From positions 165,711 to 229,710 of the forward strand of contig JABLXG010000003.1 of the NCBI GenBank assembly GCA_013178165.1: DNA of 64,000 bases. Direction: 5' to 3'. The position numbers and the translations under genes are program-made. Position 1 is the stretch's first letter, and every line of letters begins with the position of its first letter. The notes beneath the pieces were generated by a model. The model did no database searches. It was not told the DNA's origin and saw only the letters and a program-made list of their open reading frames with translations. Positions 59,655 through 64,000 of the stretch are shown here, in pieces. Source of the stretch: Anaerolineae bacterium. Its GTDB lineage: Bacteria; Chloroflexota; Anaerolineae; Aggregatilineales; Ch27.

Positions 59655-60392
59655 ATGTTCTTCGATCCGAACTATCTCCTGTGGGTGCTGATTCCGGGCA
59701 TGCTGATCTCATTTGCAGCGCAGATGATGATCCGCAATGCCTATGGCAAATGGAGCCGCATCCGCAATGGCGCCGGCTTGACCGGGGCGCAGGTCGCCCA
59801 GGTGATCATTGACCGCACACCGGTTGGCGATGTCGCCTACGGGAGCGCACGGCTGCGCTACACAGGCCGGAGCGTCTCCAGTATCAGCCTGGAGCGCATC
59901 GGCGGCCAGCTGACCGACCACTACGATCCACGCACGCACACCGTCCGCCTGTCGGATTCGACGGCCAACCAGCCGTCGGTGGTGGCGATGGCAGTGGTGG
60001 CCCACGAACTGGGTCATGCCCAGCAGCATGAGGAGAACTCGATTCTGATCCAGGCCCGCAACTTCCTGATCCCGGCGGTGCAGATCAGCCCGATGATCTC
60101 CTACAGCCTGATTCTGTTCGGCCTGCTGTTCAACCTGCTTGACCTGTTCTGGCTGGGCGTATTCTTCTTCGCGGTGGCGGTAGGCTTCACCATCCTGACT
60201 CTGCCGGTGGAATTTGACGCCAGCCGGCGCGGCCTGCAGCTCCTGCGGGATTCCGGGCTGATGCTGACCACGCAGGATGAGCAGGGTTCGCGGGAAGTAC
60301 TGACGGCGGCGGCGCTGACCTATGTAGCCGCCGCGGTCACTGCGATCCTGCAACTGCTGTACTTCATCAGCCTGGCCCAGCGCCGTGACTGA
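59655..60392 (+). CDS. Membrane zinc metallopeptidase (Zn_peptidase_2 family)
   Basis: The 245-residue protein has an N-terminal span (YLLWVLIPGMLISFAAQMM), the zinc motif VVAHELGHAQQHEEN near residue 118, and two to three C-terminal spans (MISYSLILFGLLFNLLDLFWLGVF, then LTAAALTYVAAAVTAILQLLYF). This order (span, HExxH domain with DHYDPRTHTVRLS, spans) is that of the YugP-like family (PF04298), thought to process membrane proteins. A poor ribosome site precedes the ATG. It has its own terminator. Confidence 0.9.
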   Translation: MFFDPNYLLWVLIPGMLISFAAQMMIRNAYGKWSRIRNGAGLTGAQVAQVIIDRTPVGDVAYGSARLRYTGRSVSSISLERIGGQLTDHYDPRTHTVRLSDSTANQPSVVAMAVVAHELGHAQQHEENSILIQARNFLIPAVQISPMISYSLILFGLLFNLLDLFWLGVFFFAVAVGFTILTLPVEFDASRRGLQLLRDSGLMLTTQDEQGSREVLTAAALTYVAAAVTAILQLLYFISLAQRRD

Positions 60393-60423
60393 GCATCCCA
60401 GGGTTCAGCAGCATTCAACCACA

Positions 60424-60449
60424 CGCACCGCCCCAGAGCGGTGCGTTTT
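60424..60449 (+). terminator. Terminator of the zinc peptidase
   Basis: CGCACCGC pairs with GCGGTGCG around CCCAGA and is followed by TTTTGCTTT. Confidence 0.82.
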
Positions 60450-60567
60450 GCTTTCGGCGGTGGGTGTCCCGGTCAACTGTGCCACTACAGTCTGGTGGCC
60501 GTACGGCGCTTTCCGGCCACCCGGTCTTCCTTCCCTTGTCCTGGCCTCTTACCACCCTGCCGGGATG

Positions 60568-60596
60568 TTGGCCTGGCAGGCAGGCACGGGTACAAT
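60568..60596 (+). promoter_or_regulatory. Promoter of the cNMP/PH-domain protein
   Basis: TTGGCC (60568-60573) and TACAAT (60591-60596) are 17 bases apart; transcription would begin about 50 bases before the ATG at 60653. Confidence 0.5.
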
Positions 60597-60652
60597 GAGA
60601 TCATCCGTGGAACATGCGTTTAGGCCAGCGGCTGGCTGGCCATTGGGCAGCT

Positions 60653-62458
60653 ATGGATCGCAGAGAGAAGATCGAGCACATCAGCCGCCTGCCCCTGTTC
60701 TCGGAACTGACCAGAGACGAGATCGCCCAGATCGAGCCGCTGTTCTCCGAGGAGCATTACCGGGCGGGTGAGTACATTTACCGCCAGGCGGAGTTCAGCT
60801 TCGCCCTGTACCTGTTTGTAGAAGGGCGCGGGCGGTTGCTGCGGGTGGGGCCGGATGGCATCGAGCGGCGCGGTGCGGATGTCGAGCCGGGTGAATTCGT
60901 GGGGGAAAAATCGCTCTTTCTGCACGAGGAGCGCCCCAATTCGCTGGTCATTGTGCGCGACGCTACGGTACTGGTGCTGCCCCGCGCCCGCTTTGATGAG
61001 TTCATCCGCCGCAACCCGGCCATCAAAGCCCGCCTGAACATCCGCGACGATGTGCGCGGTGCGGTGCAGGATCAGGACTTTCCCTGGCTGCAACGCGGCG
61101 AGATCGTGCTGCGCTATACGCACCGCCACCCCTGGGCGTTCATCCGCCGGGCCGCCTGGAGCCTGCCCATGCTGGTGATCCTGCTCCAGGTGCCGCTGGT
61201 GATCGCCCTGTTGCCGCCACCATTCCCCAGCAGTCTGGCGCCCTTCGGCCTGGTCCCGGCGTTGCTGATCCCGGCGCTGTACGTGATCTACACCTATTTC
61301 GACTGGAAGAACGACTGGTTCGTGATCACCAACCAGCGCGTCGTCCACGAGGAAGCCGTGCTACTCACGCTAAACGAGACGCGCCAGCAGGCCCCGCTGC
61401 GCAGCATCCAGAGCGTGGAAACCGTCCAGCGCGGCTATTTCGCCGTGCGGCTGGGCTTTGGCGATCTGATTGTGAACACTGCTGGCTCCGGCGGCAGCCT
61501 GGTCTTTGACACCATCGACAACGCCGAGGACATGGCTGCCGTGCTCAAGTCTGAGCTGGCGCGGGCGCACTCCCACAGCGCCGCCGAGGATCGGCAGAAA
61601 ATCCGCGCCGAGATCGATCGCTTCCTGGGCCGCACCACCCTCAATCGCACTTATGCGGAGACTATCCCTCAGCCCGGCGCCCAGCCGGGTACGCCAAACC
61701 CACCCAGGCCAGTGAGGACGCGCATCCAGGAATGGATGGACAAGATCAACAACTACTTCGACATCCGTGTTCGCATGGATGAAGGCCACCGCGTAGTTTA
61801 CCGCCGCCACTGGCTGGTGCTGTGGAACAGCGTCTTTACCCCGGCCTTCTTTTTACTGCTGACGCTGGGAGCCTTTGCTGCCTCGCTGATCTGGAGCGGG
61901 GAGTGGCCCTGGAATGCCGTCCATCCGCTGGTGCGCGTCGTGATCTTCCTGCTGTTGATGACAGCGGAAGGCTTCTGGCTATGGTACAGCTACGAAGACT
62001 GGCATAACGACCTGTACATCGTTGAGGATCAGACGGTCACGCGTATCCACCGCCGTCCGCTGTGGCTGGCCGACGAGCGCAGCACCATCCTGATCCGCAA
62101 CATCCAGGGTGTCAACGTCTCGATCCGGGGGGTGTGGCAGAAGGCGCTCAATTACGGCACGGTGATCGTCCAGACCGCCGCCGACGACCGCAACCCGACC
62201 GATGGCATGGGCGGCGAGACGATCATCCCCTTTATCTACAAACCCCACACCCTGCAGGAAGACATCCTGCGCCGCCAGCGACGGGAAGACACAAAGAATG
62301 CCCAGCAAGAATCAGACCGCATGGCTGAGCAGATCGCCCGCTGGCTGGCCGTCTACCACCAGGCCACCCACGCCGAAGACTTCGACAGCCAGCCGATGAA
62401 CCAGTACATCGACAAAGGGCAACTCAAGGGCGGGCCGTACCGTAGCGAGGATGAATAA
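60653..62458 (+). CDS. Membrane protein with cNMP-binding and two bacterial PH domains
   Basis: The 601-residue protein starts with a cyclic-nucleotide-binding domain (LFSEEHYRAGEYIYRQAE to GEFVGEKSLFLHEERPNS). Two units follow, each made of a pair of spans and a bacterial PH-like domain (YFDWKNDWFVITNQRVVHEE ... RSIQSVETVQRGYF; and DWHNDLYIVEDQTVTRIHRRP ... IRNIQGVNVSIRGVW). The cNMP part could sense a nucleotide and pass it to the membrane units. The ATG at 60653 was preferred over 60614, which lies only about 11 bases after the predicted start of transcription. No partner gene is adjacent. Confidence 0.85.
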   Translation: MDRREKIEHISRLPLFSELTRDEIAQIEPLFSEEHYRAGEYIYRQAEFSFALYLFVEGRGRLLRVGPDGIERRGADVEPGEFVGEKSLFLHEERPNSLVIVRDATVLVLPRARFDEFIRRNPAIKARLNIRDDVRGAVQDQDFPWLQRGEIVLRYTHRHPWAFIRRAAWSLPMLVILLQVPLVIALLPPPFPSSLAPFGLVPALLIPALYVIYTYFDWKNDWFVITNQRVVHEEAVLLTLNETRQQAPLRSIQSVETVQRGYFAVRLGFGDLIVNTAGSGGSLVFDTIDNAEDMAAVLKSELARAHSHSAAEDRQKIRAEIDRFLGRTTLNRTYAETIPQPGAQPGTPNPPRPVRTRIQEWMDKINNYFDIRVRMDEGHRVVYRRHWLVLWNSVFTPAFFLLLTLGAFAASLIWSGEWPWNAVHPLVRVVIFLLLMTAEGFWLWYSYEDWHNDLYIVEDQTVTRIHRRPLWLADERSTILIRNIQGVNVSIRGVWQKALNYGTVIVQTAADDRNPTDGMGGETIIPFIYKPHTLQEDILRRQRREDTKNAQQESDRMAEQIARWLAVYHQATHAEDFDSQPMNQYIDKGQLKGGPYRSEDE

Positions 62459-62509
62459 CGTCGGGGCGTCAACGCCGTCCGCCGTGTATACCGGATTCAA
62501 AATCTCCTG

Positions 62510-62539
62510 TTCAGAAAATCGTCCGGGACGCGCTATAAT
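62510..62539 (+). promoter_or_regulatory. Promoter of the aldo/keto reductase
   Basis: A perfect TATAAT (62534-62539) is preceded 18 bases upstream by TTCAGA (62510-62515); the leader is about 85 bases. Confidence 0.55.
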
Positions 62540-62631
62540 CGTGGCCGCTTCCGGCCTGTGACCGGGGGTGGGCGCAGCAGTTATATGTGCGCCGAAGAGT
62601 CCGTGACCTGTACGAGGAGGTAATAGTCGTT

Positions 62632-63612
62632 ATGGAATACACCTATCTTGGCCGGACTGGTTTGAAGGTTAGCCGCCTGTGCCTGGGCACGATGAACTTC
62701 GGGCCGCAAACCGACGAGGCTGACGGCCATGCCATCATGGACAAAGCCCTGGAGCTGGGCATCAACTTCTTTGACACGGCCAATGTTTATGGTGGTTGGG
62801 GCAAATCCAACCGCAAGGGCACGACCGAGGAGATCATTGGTCGCTGGTTTGCCCAGGGCGGTGGGCGACGGGAGAAGGTCGTGCTGGCCACCAAGGTCTA
62901 TGGCGACATGGGCGACTGGCCCAACCACAGCCGCCTTTCCGCCCTGCACATCAAGCACGCCTGTGAGGCCAGCCTGCGCCGCCTGCAGACCGACTACATC
63001 GACCTGTACCAGATGCATCACATCGACCGCAACACCCCCTGGGAAGAGATCTGGCAGGCGATGGAGCAACTCGTCCGCGAGGGCAAGGTGCTGTATGTCG
63101 GCAGCAGCAACTTTGGCGGCTGGCACATTGCTCAGGCCAACGAGATCGCCCGTCAGCGGAACTTCATGGGCCTGGTTTCCGAGCAGAGCCTGTACCACCT
63201 GGCCGCCCGTATGATCGAGCTGGAGGTCATCCCGGCCTGCCAGGCCTACGGGCTGGGCCTGATCCCCTGGTCGCCGCTGGGTGGCGGGTTGCTGGGTGGC
63301 GTGCTCAAGAAGCAGAACGAAGGCCGCCGCGCCTCGGAGAATATGCAGAAGCGCATCGAGGAGATGCGCCCGCAGCTGGAGCGCTGGGAAGCCTTCTGCG
63401 CCGAGATGGGCGAGGAACCCGCGGCGGTGGCTCTGGCCTGGTTGCTGCATCAGCCGGCGGTCACCGCGCCGATCATCGGCCCGCGCACAATGGATCAGCT
63501 CACCGGCGCTTCTCTACGCGCCCTGGAGATTAAGCTGAGCGAGGAACAACTCAAGACGCTCGACGAGATCTTCCCCGGCTACAAGACTGCGCCAGAACAT
63601 TACGCCTGGTAG
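62632..63612 (+). CDS. Aldo/keto reductase
   Basis: The 326-residue NADPH-dependent reductase has YLGRTGLKVSRLCLGTMNFG, catalytic D/Y/K/H positions in FFDTANVYGG, VLATKVYGDMGDWPNHSRLS and YQMHHIDRNTPWEE, and the cofactor loop IIGPRTMDQLTGAS. It reduces aldehydes or ketones, or oxidises sugars; the family member is not identifiable, though the closest pattern is the L-glyceraldehyde-3-phosphate/aryl-alcohol group. The ATG at 62632 has AGGAGG upstream. Confidence 0.92.
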   Translation: MEYTYLGRTGLKVSRLCLGTMNFGPQTDEADGHAIMDKALELGINFFDTANVYGGWGKSNRKGTTEEIIGRWFAQGGGRREKVVLATKVYGDMGDWPNHSRLSALHIKHACEASLRRLQTDYIDLYQMHHIDRNTPWEEIWQAMEQLVREGKVLYVGSSNFGGWHIAQANEIARQRNFMGLVSEQSLYHLAARMIELEVIPACQAYGLGLIPWSPLGGGLLGGVLKKQNEGRRASENMQKRIEEMRPQLERWEAFCAEMGEEPAAVALAWLLHQPAVTAPIIGPRTMDQLTGASLRALEIKLSEEQLKTLDEIFPGYKTAPEHYAW

Positions 63613-63626
63613 CGGATTGTCGCTGT

Positions 63627-63676
63627 GCTGCCGGGGTGCATCGTCGTCTGACATTGTCCCCGGCCCCGGCAGCTTT
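63627..63676 (+). terminator. Terminator of the aldo/keto reductase
   Basis: GCTGCCGGGG (63627-63636) pairs with CCCCGGCAGC (63664-63673) around a 27-base loop, then TTTA. It touches the stop of the convergent SpoU gene and may serve both. Confidence 0.5.
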
Positions 63677-64000
63677 ACTCCCGCAGGAGCCCCCGGCGCT
63701 GGCGCATGATCTCAAAAGCCAGCACAGCAGCAGCAGCCGTCGTCCCCAGCGATCCGGCAAAGCGCCGCCCATACGGAATCTGCAGCACGAGATCGGCTCG
63801 CTCCAGAAACGAGCGGGTGACGCCGCGCTTTTCCCCGCCGATCAGCAGGAACAGCGGGCCGGTCAGGTCAGCGTCGTAGAGGGCGACAGCGCGCGGCAGG
63901 TAGGCGGTGGCGGCGATGGTCAACCCGCGCGCCCGGAAGAAACGGGCAGCTTCTTCCGCTTCCTCCGCAACAGCCGTTGGCAGGCGCTCCGAAGCCCCGG
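63675..64000 (-). CDS. SpoU/TrmH-family RNA 2'-O-methyltransferase (partial)
   Basis: The C-terminal 107 residues are present; the start lies beyond the window. Visible are GASERLPTAVAEEAEEAARF, the motif-2 position LFLLIGGEKRGV and the motif-3 position LQIPYGRRFAGSLGTTAAAAVLA, with SLG in place of the usual SLN of the trefoil-knot SPOUT fold. The family methylates ribose 2'-OH in tRNA or 23S rRNA. It is convergent with the aldo/keto reductase. Confidence 0.8.
   Translation of the reverse strand, partial: GASERLPTAVAEEAEEAARFFRARGLTIAATAYLPRAVALYDADLTGPLFLLIGGEKRGVTRSFLERADLVLQIPYGRRFAGSLGTTAAAAVLAFEIMRQRRGLLRE

Overview
This is a GC-rich bacterial chromosome segment, most probably from an Anaerolineae-like member of the Chloroflexota. 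The assignment is inferred from gene style, not from a marker tree. The pointers are lipoproteins and surface proteins with long Thr/Pro linkers, an SH3b/Ig-like lipoprotein, a DUF4342 protein, a DUF3105 protein, a PASTA-less Ser/Thr kinase, RNase J, and CUT1 sugar importers without a local ATPase. No phage, insertion sequence or CRISPR array was seen. Most of the window is vertically organised housekeeping and lineage-specific genes, densely packed in short operons.

Layout. (1) 1-9.7 kb, minus strand: a CUT1 ABC importer (binding protein and two permeases) runs into a zinc-dependent URO-D-family methyltransferase, a RACo-type corrinoid activator, a homocysteine S-methyltransferase and pyruvate kinase. 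(2) 9.8-17.8 kb, plus strand: a large membrane protein, then a FadR-like regulator behind a clear promoter and palindromic operator, driving an alkyl-DHAP-synthase-like flavoprotein, a GlpD-like dehydrogenase and an FGGY kinase. (3) 17.8-27.1 kb, minus strand: a secreted GH43-LamG protein, oligoendopeptidase F, an MFS exporter, and two lipoproteins built from a repeated unknown domain. (4) 27.4-34.9 kb: a GltD-like oxidoreductase, TauE-type permease, DUF3105 protein, small ferredoxin, ROK glucokinase, RsmG and RNase J. (5) 35-43 kb: a sugar-nucleotide epimerase/dehydratase, a lone ECF-type ATPase, a methyltransferase with zinc ribbon, an FG-GAP/cytochrome c fusion and two paralogous secreted proteins. 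(6) 43.3-53.3 kb: PlsY, an acyl-carrier-like protein lacking its serine, glycosyltransferases, two tRNA genes with good promoters and terminators, a Ser/Thr kinase, an FtsB-like protein, a PHP phosphoesterase, and a CPA2 antiporter translationally coupled to a PII-like protein. (7) 53.4-64 kb: a small HTH regulator with a secreted serine hydrolase, then a T-box-controlled thrS operon, a membrane zinc peptidase, a cNMP/PH-domain membrane protein, an aldo/keto reductase and a partial SpoU methyltransferase.

The three most interesting units are as follows. The thrS leader carries a T-box riboswitch (56665-56960) and, 400 bases further on, a well-initiated 15-codon ORF with four Thr codons followed by 190 bases of stem-loops just before thrS, suggesting two layers of threonine sensing. 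The FadR-like regulon has an operator resembling the enterobacterial FadR site, but it is placed on ether-lipid/glycerol genes. The methyl-transfer cluster is attached to a sugar-type importer and has no corrinoid protein of its own.
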